64,000 bases of DNA from Ceratodon purpureus (Eukaryota; Streptophyta; Bryopsida; Pseudoditrichales; Ditrichaceae), in the NCBI GenBank assembly GCA_014871385.1, contig CM026427.1:8314344-8378343 (forward strand), written 5' to 3'. A model generated the notes under the pieces. The model was not told the origin of the DNA, made no database searches, and worked only from the letters and a program-made list of their open reading frames with translations. Shown one piece after another: positions 1 through 13,800 of this stretch. Positions within the stretch are counted from its first letter, which is position 1. Every line of letters starts with the position of its first letter. The position numbers were made by a program, and so were the translations under genes.

Positions 1-2052
1 CCACCGCGCCATGCCCTTCCTCTTCCTCGTCCGCTCCCGCATGCTCGTTGCGGAGTGCTCTGCCACTCGCAGTGCGCTTCTCGTCGTGCGCGTCTTTGAG
101 GAGCGGTGGTTCGTTGCGAATTCAGTTTGTGGGGTCTAGGGGAGTGGCCGAGCGGAGGCGGGGTGCTGTTACGTGTTCCTTGAAGAAGTTGGCTGAGGTG
201 GAGTCTGTGGAGCTCACGGAGGACGTGGCTTCTTCGTTTCCTGCTGCGCCGGGGATTTATGCGGTTTATGACAAGGTGGGGGATTTGCAGTACATCGGGT
301 TGTCGCGACGGATATCCGCCAGCTTGCAGACGCATTCGCGGGATCTTCCGGAGCTTTGTGCATCTGCGAAGGTATGTGGTGCGGTTGTGCGTGGGAGTTT
401 GTGGTGGTTTGTGTTTGGATTTGTTTTGAGGATTTTTTTTCCAGGGTCTAATTTCGCTTTATCTTCTCTTCTGAATGTGAAACTTCTTCTTCCGGGAGTG
501 GTTTGTTAGATCACGTTTCGCTCCTAGTCGTATAGGGCAGCTGAAATGATGAGGTTATCGAATTCATCGAGGTTTATGACTTTATTGGGGATTATTAAAT
601 GCATTGAGGTTTATTGGTTTTAATGAGTTTTATAAGGAGTTTCATGAAGACCTCGCGTAGACAGTTGCTGATTCCAGGTTTCATTTGTCGTTATTCAATT
701 CGAAATGTATTTCCACAGTCGCACAAGGTGATAACAGGCTTTTGCTAGGATTGTTATGAGAAATTTTGGCCTTGGAGTTTCTTGGAAACCATAGTAATCA
801 CAAGGCAAAGTGAAGTATCGGCAGCTGTAAATTAGTAGGGAGTGTTCTTGGTTGCAATTGAGCGTTTTGTTGAACCTTTCCTTGGACTCTGTGTTGTAGA
901 CCACTTCTATGCGCCCAGACACTCCTCGGCCAGGTGGTGTGGCTTGCTCGAACTGGGTATTCCTTGTAGAAGTAGGGAGCACTAGAGAATGTGTCTTATC
1001 CACAGTAGTGTGTAAGCAAGTCTGGTGAATGAGATCAGTCACAACCGTGTTGCGACGTTGCGGAATTCCCAGTGTTCTGTACTTAAAGGTAGGTGCACAT
1101 ATCGTGCATTTATTTCGACCACAGTGATTTTTACAATCTTTACTGTCTGAAAATAATAGCATGTAGTATGGCCAGCACTAATTATCCTGACCACACAGTA
1201 CTTGGAAGTGATCCATTCTCTTTGAAACAAACCGCCCTTTTCTCTAACTTGTTTGATTGGCTTGTTTTTCGACTGGTTTGGATACACTGTGCTGTAAATA
1301 TCAGCGATTTGTTTTGATAAGGGAGGCTTCTTCCTTCTTTTTGTGTAGTTTGCAGTGATTGATGCGCCCGAGCGTTCAGCTCTTACGGATGCATGGAAGG
1401 CATGGATGGAGGAACACATCAACAGTGGAGGGAATCCCCCCTCCGGAAACGCTAAAGGCAATACACAATGGACTGCAAGGAAAGCACGCTCAGCCAAGCC
1501 TGAAATTAAATTAACACCGGGGGCTCATGTCAAGCTTAATGTTCCAATTGAGACTTTGATAGACAAAGTTGTAAAGGAGCTGAAAGTTGTGGCATTTATC
1601 AAGGGCACGCGCACCGCCCCGCAGTGCGGTTTTTCGCACCGTGTGTTGACGATTCTTAATGAGCAAGGTGCAGACTACGAGGTTCTGAACGTGTTGGATG
1701 AAGACCATAACCCTGGTCTCAGGGAGGCTATAAAGAAATACAGCCAGTGGCCAACAATACCTCAGGTGAGTCATTGTGGCATAATTGACAAAAGCTTGTG
1801 GCTGGGATCGACTCAACGTTGTCTCTGCATGTCATTGCTATCCGGATTATATAGTTAGCATTTAGAGTTTACGCAACCCAATGATGGTCAATATTTGTTC
1901 AGTGAGTGTCAAGTTAAATGTCAACGATTTTGGCTGACAGTGCTCTGAATCTTGTGCTGCAGTTGTATGTGAAGGGAGAGTTTGTGGGTGGAGCTGATGT
2001 GTTGGACGAGATGGTACTGAGCGGGGAGATTAAAGACTTATTTAAGAACTAG
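1..2052 (+). CDS. GRXS16: Monothiol CGFS glutaredoxin with N-terminal GIY-YIG domain, chloroplast (5' end outside window)
   Basis: Exons <1-371, 1349-1765 and 1963-2052 join in phase; the reading frame is open to the window edge with no in-frame ATG, so the start lies upstream. The first residues are Ser/Ala/Arg-rich like a plastid transit peptide. Next comes a GIY-YIG module (GIYAVYD then LQYIGLSRRI), completed across the first splice by FAVIDAPERSALTDAWK. The C-terminal half is a monothiol glutaredoxin with KGTRTAPQCGFS, WPTIPQ and LYVKGEFVGGADVL, i.e. CGFS active site, TIPQ and the GG-D glutathione/iron-sulfur cluster signature. GRXS16 proteins of land plants have exactly this fusion, act in the chloroplast, and are linked to Fe-S cluster handling and redox control. 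The first intron is about 980 bases; ATG codons at 11 and 41 are in another frame that stops after about 50 codons. Identification is secure; only the N-terminus is missing. Confidence 0.93.
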
Positions 2053-3637
2053 CTGGAAAAAATCGTTCACATCGCGAGGCCTAGATTAGCATTCATTGCG
2101 AAAGAGAAAATTAGCGTTCCAGTCTTGTTGGATGTTTGCTCTTCTCCCAGCAAACTCGTTTAGAATGGTTTGTTACCGCAGGTAAATGAGGGTCTGTCGT
2201 TTCTGTAGCTGTGTTGCACTCCCCTTACTAATTCCTTTCTCATTTTACGGGGAGTTTGATCAGTTACTTCCAGTCTGCTGAAATGTAGCTACTTTGTGTA
2301 GAGGTGTGCTTGTATCACTGTCAGTTTGTGTTGGTCTCGTCCTGGTTCGTGAAGTAAAGGTAAAGTAGTTTATAACGGCATATTTCAGTTGGGACATATC
2401 TCAGTTGGGACATATTCCTGCCGCTGCTTAAGTAATCACCAGATGGCTTTGATGATCTGCATATCATTCTGAGTGGGGCTCTACAGGAATCGTCTAACTT
2501 GAGAGAATGAATCGTGTCTATATGACCTTACTATCTGCCACCTGGAAAGGGTGTTAAAACTAGCTTACAATATGTAAAATTCTGGTGCACCTAAATATTT
2601 AAAAAAGGTTAATTATTGTTTCATTTAGCAATCTTGGACAACAAACGACAAAGCCAAAGTTCTCAAATCTTCTAAAGAAATACTTTCCTATTTGTTTGTA
2701 AATATATGACACTCTTTCTATGGAATAGGTTTCACATGTCACCATTAAGGCAAGAACGAAGCAACAAACTTTTATAACTTGACATTGCTAGATCCAATGT
2801 CAAATTCATGAATGAAATTGAAATTTTAATTAATTATTTTGGTAGTGAAATTGATATGTGTCACCTACTTCATCATTTATATCAATTCAAAATTAGAAAC
2901 TTTCTTTTAAACAAGTATTCGTGTTTGAATAGATCACAATTGCCTTCCATAATCTAAGTTGCCCTCTAGAACCTTGTGCCTATTATATCCACAAAGCAGT
3001 CTAAATGTACTACATAAAGATAATTGTAATTTTCAAAAATATCTTCTATAATACATCTCTTTTGAAATAATACATATACACTTTGATCCAAAATCTTGAA
3101 TATCTAAATTCACATGACTTCCACATTATCATTCATTCCGCACCGTCGCTGCAAGTGCAAGCTCCAATTCAAAGGTCACTGTAAATCATCGAATAATTTC
3201 AAATTCAAATTTTCAAAATTTGTAAATTTCCAAAATTAACACTTGGGTTCAGGCTCTCGAGAGGCATCTCAGACAATCACTCTCCAATGATCTGCAAATA
3301 TTCGCTCCACATGTATACATTTGCCAAAACATTACAATGGTTATCAGACTACAAAAAGTGTTGCTAAAAAACACTGGTAACATTGAAAATCGCTCCGAAC
3401 ATAACAGATTTCAGGCTAACATTGTCGTAACCTTCAAAGCCTCTGAACTATATTTTTCTCGCCCAACCTTACATGGCGGCACCTGATCCAAAGAATTCAA
3501 TTCTATATTCCTAATGTACAAACATCCAGCACAGTGCTGATCGATCCTCTCAAATAAAACACGAAGTGATCAGACAACACCCTTTCAGTGTAAACCTGTA
3601 ATTCTAATCTAGATAGAAAACAACTTCATGAATTCCT
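2053..3637. other. Intergenic, 3' flanks of two convergent genes
   Basis: Starts with the glutaredoxin 3' UTR and ends in the receptor-kinase 3' UTR. AT-rich from about 2580 onward. Near 2385-2420 a 16-17 base unit (CAGTTGGGACATAT) occurs twice in tandem. I see no coding exon or RNA gene. Confidence 0.6.
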
Positions 3638-5469
3638 TCACTTGGGCTCAGGAGCCGGCATTTTATAGCCCCCGCTATACTTAAAATTCGAGGACGTTCC
3701 TTGTCCGGCATCGTCGTAATCTTCGTCGCCGTAGACATCGGTTAACCAGGTTTCATCTGTGGCTTGTGCACTTGCTTTGGCCTTGGGCTTGTTGCGGTTC
3801 GCCAGAGTCTCGAGCTCCCTCACAACCTCGTTCATGCTCGGACGATCCGCCCCCAGCTCCTCCACGCAGGAGAGAGCCAGATCTAGAAACCGCCGCAGAT
3901 CCTCTTGCGATGCCTCGAAGACTGAAGGATCTAGAATGGACTCCACGCCTTCCAGACCTCCTTCCTGGTACGCGGTTCGCACCTCCCGGACGATGTACTT
4001 GCCGTTCTGGATCGGCGCCTTCGATGTGAGAAGCTCCAACAGCACCACGCCGAAGCTGTAGACGTCGCTCTTGTCGGAGAGCTCATTTGTCATGTAGTAC
4101 TCGGGATCCAGATAGCCCTGCTCACAGAAATGGGGTTGGATTTAGAAATCGTAGTAGTTAAATAGGATCTATGATGTTCAGACCACAGTGTTGATTTTTG
4201 AGGTTTTGAAGGATGTGAAATTCGAGAGTGTACATACCAAAGTTCCTTTCACTTGAGCGGTCTGAATCTGCAGACCATCAGGGGCTTGCTTGGAGAGGCC
4301 AAAGTCTGCCACTTTGGCTACATGTTTATCATCCAGCAAGATGTTTTGTGACTTGATGTCGCGGTGAATGATGGGTGGGTCCGCAAGCTCGTGCAGATAA
4401 GCCAACCCACGGGCTGACCCAACGGCGATAGATAATCTTTTGCTCCAGTCTAGTGGGTAAGCCATCTTGCCTGTTCATAGCAGCAAAACATCAGTTCAAA
4501 GTTTCAGTCACGAGTCAGCCATTTGCTTGAACTGTGAGGAAGAAAGAGAAGTTGGTGCACAGCACTTACCACGAAGCCATTCGCTCATGGTGCCATTCGG
4601 CATGAACTCGTACACGAGCATTTGCTCGCCTTGGTCGTAGCAGTAGCCGACCAAGCCCACCAAATTCTTGTGGTGGACACGAGAAAGCAGCTCAATCTCA
4701 TTCTTGAACTCTTCTGCTCCTTGCATCGAATCCTTTGCCGCCCTCTTCACGGCTACTTTGTTGCCATTGTCCAAAACTCCAGAGTACACCTGAGCACATG
4801 CAACGAGAAACCAAAAGATTTACACACTGACATTTAACCCAGAATCACTGACTTCTAAATATCTGGACATGCTTGAACGGATCCTAGACACCCAAACATG
4901 TGTAGGTTTAAATGCTGCAATGTCATGTAAAGAAATAGTAGTACCTTGCCGTAGCCTCCCACGCCGATCTCGTTATTCTCAGAAAAGTTGTTGGTGATTC
5001 TCTTCACTTCGGAGTAAGGGAAGAATCTTGCACCTGAAATTTGAGGAGCGTCAAGAGCACTCTCTCCCTCTCCTTTTCCCCACTTAGCTGCAAAGATGAC
5101 ATCAACTGATTCAGTCCCAAGCTTTGATCCAAGCAAGTGTGTCAACCACAAACACATGTTGTAAACAATAGAGCTGAAAGTGAGGAATGATTTAAGCGGG
5201 TCAGTTCTGTACCAAAAGGTTTACTGATATGCTTTAGCCTCTCAGCTCTCCGCCTCTGCCAGAAAGCATAGATACCAACTGCAGCCAACGCAGCTAAAAC
5301 GCCCAACACTATACCAACAATAGCCCCGGTTCCAAGCCTCTTTTTCGAAGTCGCAACTGCATAACCAAGCCAACCCAACCAGCAGGTCAATTCACAATGC
5401 TACAGAATCGAATAAAAGCATAAATACTCCCACATCACATTAAATCAAAGCTCTCCGAAAAAATATCCC

Positions 5470-5503
<34 letters not shown>

Positions 5504-8500
5504 TCGTATCCATGGCAAAGTTCTTTAGGTCCAAGTGCCTACGACATAACACAATGCCATGGTACACATCATGAAATTATGACAGGACTAAAACGACTAA
5601 TGTACTAAAAGAGAGTCAGAGAAGAATGACTCACAGAATGTTTCTCCGCTGACAATGACTCTGGCCAAGTAAGGCTTAATTTCATCAAGGACGAGCGAAT
5701 TGCTTGTCAAGCTATGGGTGATGTTGGAAGTGCTTGCTCGGTCCAAATCCGAGACGCCATCAGCAGAGAAGAAATCGACGTTAATCTCAGCACGGCCATC
5801 AGCGGAGAAGGCAGCTGTGGAGATCCACACCTGGGAGTTTTGCAAGTTGAGCTGAGCGACGAGTTTCAGACGAAGAGTCTCGATCAACGAGTCGGTGATG
5901 ACAGAGAAAGTGGGCCGGCGAGCCTCAAGCTGCATCTCCAAAGGAAGGGTGCAGTTGCAGTTGCCAGTTTTGAGAGGGTTGAGCACAAGACTGTCACTGC
6001 ACGTTACGGAGGGACAATTGCTTACAAAAGGCGAGCTCCAGGGTAGCTTCGATCCGGACGGCTGGTCACACAGTTGAGTCGGCCTGCCCACGTTGTTTGC
6101 ATCACAGGCTGGATTGCCTGCCAATCTGCCAATACATCAGAGCAAATAATGAGGTTCAACTTGGATTAAGTGGAAGTTAATCGGCACAAGTGAAATCATT
6201 GAGGCTCATAATAGGATCATAAGAGATTTCTAAGTTTGTAGTGGATATTTACACATGTGTATTTGAGTAAGGGAACATAGTAAAGAAAGCTTACTCGATG
6301 TCGATTTGGCTCATGTTGGTGCTTGTGTTTGTTTGGGTGAAGCCGACGAACTCGTTGTTTTGAAGTGAGAGGGTCAACAGTTTGGGTCCAATCACTGGTG
6401 GTATTATTACAGTCCCGTTCAAGGAATTGTTGCGAACCCACCTGTTGCAGTAAAAAATGATAAAATTAGGATTTCAGACTCCATGTTTTTTTCTGATAAT
6501 AATCGTTGTTGTAGAAAGCAATTATACCAATATAAAAAGCAGTCATTCATCAGAAGTTGCTGATTTGCACGCTTCACCAGATGCTCAAGTGGTTTGCTAG
6601 AAGTAGAAACTAAGAAATTAACCATTGAGTTTAACGACTGCCAAGTCTGGAAACAAAAGATAATAATCATAAAATTTGCTCATGAGAATCATACTTTCCC
6701 ATACTACAGAATAATTAATAGCATTTGCTGCACACCACCAACACTTACAATGTTTCTAGGCTTGGGTAAGCGAGAACGTCTGCAGGTAAAGGGCCAATCA
6801 AGCCAACATACTCCATGTATCTGCAAAATGAACAAAACCGCATGTGCATTGAAGTGATCAACACGTGACTTGATAACAAACTACACAGAAGATTGGAACT
6901 GGTCTAGGACCTTCTAAACTCAAAGATCTTAAGCAGATCTATGCGTTGAGTGCCAAAACATTCTACTAAACAAAAGACACAATTGCGTTGCAGCACAGAC
7001 ATGCTTCAATCCAGTTTAATTTTCACAATTGAATTCCACAGTAGGTCAATTTTCAATTGAGTCTAGTTCCAATCTTTAGTGTACTGTAAAAAGTTCATAT
7101 CCGTCACATCCAGCAGCTTCCCTACCAAAGGTATTTGTAACAATGAAGTTCAACTCAGATCATGCTTACACAGTTTGAAGAGTCGGTGCACTCTTCAGCC
7201 ATTCAGGAAAAGGTTGCGGGTCAAATAAGTTCTTGCTAAATTCCCTGTAATCACCAAATAATGCAACCTAAAATGTTAAAAATCAGGACGGTGAGAAAAA
7301 ATCACATGTTTATAACAAAATCAAAGACTTGGCCAAAGGAGCTTACACAACAGCTAACTTGGGATTCAAAGCTGTGAAGTTGGGAATCGTTCCCGTGAGC
7401 TGGTTGCCTCCAACCAATCTGCAAACCACATACAAAATATATGTTATAGCTAAAGCATGCATAATCTACACTCACAAATACTCACACAACAATACCATAA
7501 CACTCGTCAATAGTTGCAGGACCTCACCTCTCTTGAGAAGAGGGAAACCAAAAATGATTCTCCATCAATTGCAGAAAAGTTTATGTGACAATAAGTGGAA
7601 TAGGAATTGAGTTACTTACATTTGCTCTAAAGTGGAGCCTAGGGGACCTGTGGCCAACCTGCTAAGACCCGGTGGAATTATTCCTGTAAACTTGTTATTG
7701 GAGAGACTCCTGTGGACAGCCAGAGTGTTAATACATACTCGTTCGAAATGCAGAACGAATACAAAAATTGCAAGCCATTTCCCTCAACGTTAATGGTAAC
7801 AGTAATTTTCCACAAGATTGACTTACAGAATCTCTAATGATGTCAAATTTGCAATAGAGTCGGGAATACTTCCAGACAGTTGATTGTTCTCAAGCAACCT
7901 GAACAAAATAAACAAAAAGAGCTTCATCATTCCATTATATAACGTCCGTCAGATGCAAGACAAAACACTAATCAACCGTTCCAACAAAAATTGAACAAGA
8001 TGCCATTCGAAGCCACAGGTTGAGGTGCGTGATTACATGTGAATGAGTTTCGTCAGTTTTGGAATTCCATCTGGTGGCGCGCCAAATTCACTTGGAAGAG
8101 GGCCTGTGAGAGAATTATTGTTGAAATGGCTGCACAACAAATCAAACTGTAAATGTTCTGTTTCAATTCATTTACCAACTCCAACCTAAAAAAGAATTTG
8201 GGGAAGCTGAAAGAAACGGGCGTATGCAGAGACACTTACAAATGCTTGCAGCCTGTCATAGTATCCAACCCATAGCCATCTGTAGTCTTGGTGGACACAG
8301 GCAACTCGCCTGTCAAGTTGTTGGTGCTGAGATCGAACCAATACAGTTGCTGGAGTGAACCAATTGAAGAGGGAATTGAACCCGAGAGATAATTATTATT
8401 CAGGCCTCTGCAATCAAAAGAAACAAACAACCCAGAAGTAAGAACAATAAGATGCGAGAAGAAGCACTACTGTATTAAGAAAGGAAACAAATTATCATAG

Positions 8501-10215
8501 ATTGGATAGCTCGCAGATTATTATAAAATGGGAATTGTAACTTACATGAATGTAAGATTCTTCAGATTTCCAATTTCAGGAGGAACTGGGCCCGTCAAGG
8601 CACAATTCTGGATAATCCTGAATAAACGAACCGTGAGACGAGGGAGTCAAACGTTGAACCAGATAACTAATGGGAGTCTACAGAATGCCATGAAAAATGT
8701 CTAACATTTGAGTCATATGTCTGCAAAACAAAATGAGGTAGAAACTTACAAACTTGTTAGAGTGGTGAGCTGTCCAATCTGAGGAGGTATAGGTCCCCCC
8801 AATCCTGGATTGTATGACAAGTCCCTACCAAATAGAATCATCAAACAGAGCACTATGTCATTCACAACGCAAGACAAATCGTGTATATCAACACGACATA
8901 AACCATGACAATTCAAGAATATAACATGCTTCATATGTTTTCCACATTAATGAGAAATACAATATCCCATGATCAGGTACAAATGTACATACAAATTCGA
9001 AAGGAACTAACTTTTTCCAAAGATAGAAGCACTTACAATTGTTCCAAGCCCGTGAAGGATCCAATAGCTGCCGGAATTGTCCCAGCAATATTAGTAGCTT
9101 GCAAGAGCCTGCGTTGGATCCACCAAACCGACCCATTACAACCACAGCTTGCTACCAAAGGTCCATAGACTATAAATTAGGACAGCTTACAATAAAATGA
9201 TCTAAAAAGATGTAACCCTGATTCCAATAAGTGAATTTGCACACGGATGAGAACATGAGTTATCATGCAACAGCGATTGCTACATCAAAATGAAGTTCAG
9301 GAAAATATCAACTTACAAGTTCATCACTTTTGTACCGGTAGGATCGCAGAATACTCCCGTCCATGTACAAGGATCTCCAGTACCCCAGTTCATAGTATTG
9401 GCACCCCAAGCAGCACTTAAGGAGTTGAGAACACCCACTGCACAGACGCACATTAAATATTATTTCGCAAGCTTCAAGTGGCAGTATCAGCAAAAGGTAA
9501 CCTCATTCGGCAAGGCTATGCTTTCGGAGCGCACATTAACCAACTGTTGAGATCGTGCCAGGAAAGATGCCCATTTTGATTCTACATTCAGAACCGAGCT
9601 CAATGTCCATATAATGCGCCTTCACTGGCTTAGGGCGAAATAATTGCACTAATGATAGACAGAAACACCCTGATTAGAACCAGATTGACACCTAATTACA
9701 TTTTATTTTTTGTTGTGAAACAGTGCCCATCAAACCTATAAGAGATGTAATTATTCTGAGTTGTGATGATTGTGTTTGTTGTAGAGCACTCATAGTAAAG
9801 GACCGGCAACCCCCACCTACTTCCTAACCTTCCCTACAATGCTTTTAAATTACACCTCAAGTACAAAAATAGGATTGGCTGGAGAGTGCTTCACATTTGT
9901 GCAAGTATTAATGCCAGAAACTAACGCACCGGAAATTTAACCCAGTTGCGGCACAGGGCACCCAGCCGAACCCAAACGCTCAGTTTTTAAGCATAATATG
10001 TACCAGAATAGTATTGTTCAGATTCTGAAAGTGGAAGAAAGTTATTGTATGCCAGTGACAGAAGATGGAGAGGTAGGAAAATCAGAGAAATGCTTACCAT
10101 CTGTGGGATTGACAGCGGCATCAACATGGTTGGAAAGAGCGCTCAAATAGAAGAGCGCTAATACTAAAACTCTCCCACCCCGGAAAACCCGCTGCTTCAC
10201 AGGGGCTCCTGCCAT
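3638..10215 (-). CDS. LRR receptor-like kinase, LRR-VIII-1 class (HPCA1/At5g49760-like)
   Basis: Starts at ATG 10213-10215 with a hydrophobic signal peptide ([13 protein letters not shown]), then the LRR N-cap ([14 protein letters not shown], exon near 9317-9438). A series of about 72-base exons, each one leucine-rich repeat (for example 9040-9115, 8752-8825, 8547-8618, 7829-7900), runs down to about 6290. The exon at 5640-6124 is a Cys-containing juxtamembrane ectodomain. A transmembrane helix ([21 protein letters not shown]) lies near 5270-5335. The kinase has the glycine loop GVGGYGKV, catalytic lysine [21 protein letters not shown] and a [12 protein letters not shown] activation segment, so an active RD kinase is expected. 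Stop is TGA at 3638-3640. About 18 exons; splice ends of the short LRR exons were read by eye. Family members act at the plasma membrane; Arabidopsis HPCA1 senses extracellular hydrogen peroxide. The ligand here is unknown. Confidence 0.9.
5471..5501. repeat. Poly(A) tract of 31 bases (T31 in the kinase intron)
   Basis: Uninterrupted A run on the + strand, inside an intron of the minus-strand receptor kinase between the transmembrane exon and the Cys-containing ectodomain exon. It is likely to be length-variable. No flanking duplication was noticed, so I do not call it a retroposon tail. Confidence 0.85.
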
Positions 10216-13200
10216 CCCCCAAAATTGCTTCTAAATGCTCACCGCTCCAAAACTGCCAAATTCACAGAGTAGCGGATACTTCCAACCTGCCGGTCCTTCC
10301 AAACCGATGTTCACAGAACCTGGTATGATAAACAACAAAAGGGTATAAAAGATGTGAGAACCTCGTTTTCTTCAGAATATGGGCCAATGTTTTCCTACCT
10401 AGCCACAACTGAGCCTCCAATCTATGCGGAAAATATGCTGCGCTGGTGCCAACTTCGTAACATCAGCAGTTTGCATAAATGTGTCGATTCTGTTGAGAGG
10501 GCAAAGTGCGGCACTGTTTCTTACATTCCGCTTCAATTGTGGAGTGTCGAAAGTGGTGTTTGATGCTGTCGAAAGAGGGAAAAAATAGAGTTACTTGCTA
10601 ACACTTAGCTACCGCAGTGCCTGCACATCCAACCAAGAGCTGCACACCTTGAGGAACAACAACTTAGTCTGGTCTCAACCAAGCCCGGTCTCCAGAAAAA
10701 CCTAATCACGGAAGAATTCCAAGCTTGCTTCTTCGAGTTCGCAACTGAAAATAGGCGCTCAACGCGGCCGAAAGAAGAAGAGTGTGCTTAAGCCAAGAAC
10801 TACACTCTTGCAAACGAACCAAAGCCCCGACCAAAGCAGTCGACTCGGCTGCGGTACCTAGCAAAGCGTGTGCTACAGAACAGTCCAGGACCCGAAAATC
10901 CAAACTACAGTGGTACAACTGTTGACAAAAACCTGTGCCTCGGGAACCTTTTCAACCGAATCTTATGCTGAATCGTTTGAAAGCACCAAACCCGATCCCC
11001 AACTTCTCTAAGCTAATCACGGCTCGTAAGGTGCACGTGACTAGCAATTGTTGACTGCGCCGCTGAAGACCCAAACTCCAAGTCTCCAGCCATATGTTTT
11101 CAATATAAACTATTCCATACCGAACTCCGGCATACGCTAGCTCAATATCAGGTTCCTCTAGACATAGTGGAAGGTAGCCAACACGAAAACTCACAGCTGA
11201 ACAGTCATCGACCGGTCCGATAAACTTGAATCCCGACACGCACCAAAGTCAATCCCCGCCACCACTCGATGATCGATGGAACCCAACTGAGGATGCTCGA
11301 ACCAAAACCCGACTGCCGACCATCCACCCAGCTCTCTGGAACTGAGAGTTCAGTTCAGGCGCCAGGAGAGTCACAACCGTGTCGACGCATCTCCAGCTGC
11401 AACCGCCAGAGTCGCCGCCAAATGCGTCGCCAAGCCTGCCGCAAAATACTATCCGATCATCGATCCAGTTGCTACGCTCCGTCCGATCGACTGACACGGC
11501 CAGCCAGGCGCCCAGCTTCTTTTCCAAACCCTTTCAAAGTCCACGGCACTGCGGTGCCGCTGCAGGTATAACTTACCGGGCGATATTCAACATGTGCGCA
11601 CTGCAAGACGGCCAACACGGCCGGGAATCCGGAGCGGGAGCATGGCGAGCCCCGTTTCTCAGCACCTGTGAAACCGCTCCTACTGTACCTTTCGAGCTCC
11701 TTTGTGGACTTCCGGACCGCATCAAAGGCGGCATACGCAACGAGACTCGGCACCCGCCATCTAGATTCAATCGCAGGCCCCGCCTGCAGGCGCCTTTTTC
11801 CCTTCCCAGCAGGCCTTATCTCGCCCACTCCAGGTCCAGCTCCCACTCCAAGTTGCCCCCTGATCAGCTCCCAACTCCCCAGTCGTCGTGATCACCACCT
11901 CACCACCCAAGTTGCACTTCTTCGGAAGGCTCAGGCTTCAAAACTAATCGATCCGCGAATGATTCCTGGCATCAGGATCATCCACGGCACTGGAATCTAG
12001 ATTCTAGAACCAGGAAACTGGTGTGATATTAAATTACTCTCCGCGTTCGACGCCTCTGAATTCATTCCAGGGCTAACAATCACGGCTACAGTTAACCAAC
12101 TTGGTGATGCATGTGTTTTTTAACGGATCACTGCAGCGCCCATTGTGAACAGTCTGGGCTCAAGTGTGCAATTGTGGACTTGTCACTAGATTGGACTCTG
12201 GAGATCAATAACATAATACTTCAACCATGTGAAGGTGGACTTGGTATCAGACTGGAGATCAATAATGTAAGACATCAAGTATGTAAATTATGTCAGAGGA
12301 TATCAACAGATGTAAATTAACGTCCGATAACTGTGGACCTGTAATATCCAATTATGTCGATGTGTAAAAAATTGCTACGTTCATTGTTGTTATGTTCAAT
12401 ATTTTCTTGCTATGTTCAAAAGTTTGTTCCTAATTTTGCCATGATACTACGTGAAGGTAATTAGTCCAGACTTCCCTGTGGGACCGTGTGATGCCGGTGA
12501 GTCGGCCACTGTTGCAGGAAAGAGAATGGTAGTTACTTTTCCTTTATTTTTGGTAAATGGATTCATTAAAATACAGGGCCAAGTGGATGGGAAAATACAG
12601 AAAATATGACAATTGAAGAATCACTTTATGGGAAGTGGCATGGGTTTGGGTGCGTGGGTGGGAGTGGTTGCTGGAGCGGGTGGGGAGTTGTGTGGGCTTC
12701 AACAGCGAAGGTGAGCTGGTGGGTAGGCGGTACATTGATGATGAAGTTAGCGGGCCCTGTATTTGTTTTGTGTTTTCTGGTGGAGGGATGGGGAGCCCTT
12801 TACACTCCGCTATGATGATAGAATAGTATTGGAATTTAATGGGCTTTATAGCACACGCCTGGATATGATTCAACAAACTTCTTTTAGGACAAGAGGACTA
12901 GGCCTACATGATTGTGCAGATGACTAATCTCAGGGCCTGTTTATGCAGGAAAACATTGGGTTGAAGCTCAAGAAAATGGAGCATTCTCATGGGTAAATAT
13001 CCTTGGTTTTTGGTTTTTGGTTTTCTGGTACGCACTAAGGGCCAGCCGAATTACACCTAGGGGCCGGGCCAAGTTTTCTTGGGGCCAATTGCTTGAAATT
13101 TCAGCCCATTTTTGGGTTGGGCCGGCCTCAAGTCCCCATTATAAAAAGATTAGAACGAGGGCCGATTTTCCCTTATGTAATGGCCTTCGGGCCAAGAAGC

Positions 13201-13440
13201 CGGGCCAATCCAATAAATCTAGAAAAACAATGAATTATTGATGTTAGACATGAAAGAGCAAAGAAGGATGCGGTGGATGAGATCATCATGGGCTCCTTCT
13301 TTGTAGCCACGAGGTGGTAGACTCAATCCCCGTGGCTTCGGGAATCATTGTGATTGGTTGAGGATGAAGGATTTTTTATTGTGAAATATTTTTTTAATTA
13401 AAATCTGACATTGGCTCCAAGGCGAAGAGAAGCACCTAGT
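10216..13440. other. Upstream region of the receptor kinase, no gene recognised
   Basis: 10216-12000 is comparatively GC-rich and is probably the promoter and 5' leader of the minus-strand kinase. Overlapping open frames on both strands at 11249-12000 are low-complexity Pro/Ser/Arg products of base composition, with no recognisable domain. 12185-12290 contains two degenerate copies of a unit with GGAGATCAATAA. 13020-13220 is rich in GGGCC-type words. No coding exon is supported. Confidence 0.5.
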
Positions 13441-13445
13441 TAGTC

Positions 13446-13800
13446 TTCTTTTTTATAACATCTATAACTTTTGCAAAGAGTCTTCAAATGACATAAAATT
13501 TGTTGGAGGTGATTGATTACTTGATTAATAAACGTTTCTCGGACCAACAAAATTTCAAAAAAGTTAATCTTCTATGCACGAATGACCTCCAAAAAACTGT
13601 TATGAAAGCATTTTATTTTTTTGATCTTTACACGGCTGCAATGATTTGTTCATATCTTTTGCATAAAGACTCATTTTAACACAAAACTTGTTGGAGGTAG
13701 AAGAAGGATTGATTTCTCAACTTTTGTTAGTTAAACACAATTCTCTAAAACTTCATCTTCTATGCTCAATTGGACTCCAAAAATCAGTGTACAACACATT
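13446..13800. repeat. Degenerate tandem duplication, two copies of about 150 bases
   Basis: Copies near 13453-13605 and 13645-13800 align by eye through shared words in the same order: CTTTTGCA, a variant of AAAATTTGTTGGAGGT, a run ending in CTTCTATGC, and CTCCAAAAA. Divergence is substantial, so the duplication is old. No coding potential. Confidence 0.6.

Noticed and set aside
11249..12000. Several overlapping open frames of 65-170 codons on both strands
   Set aside because: All six frames are open because of GC-rich composition; products are Pro/Ser/Arg-rich with no domain and no splice partners.
12925..13230. CAGGGCCTGTTTATGCAGG, which resembles a hAT or Harbinger end
   Set aside because: No matching inverted copy or target duplication was found within several kilobases.
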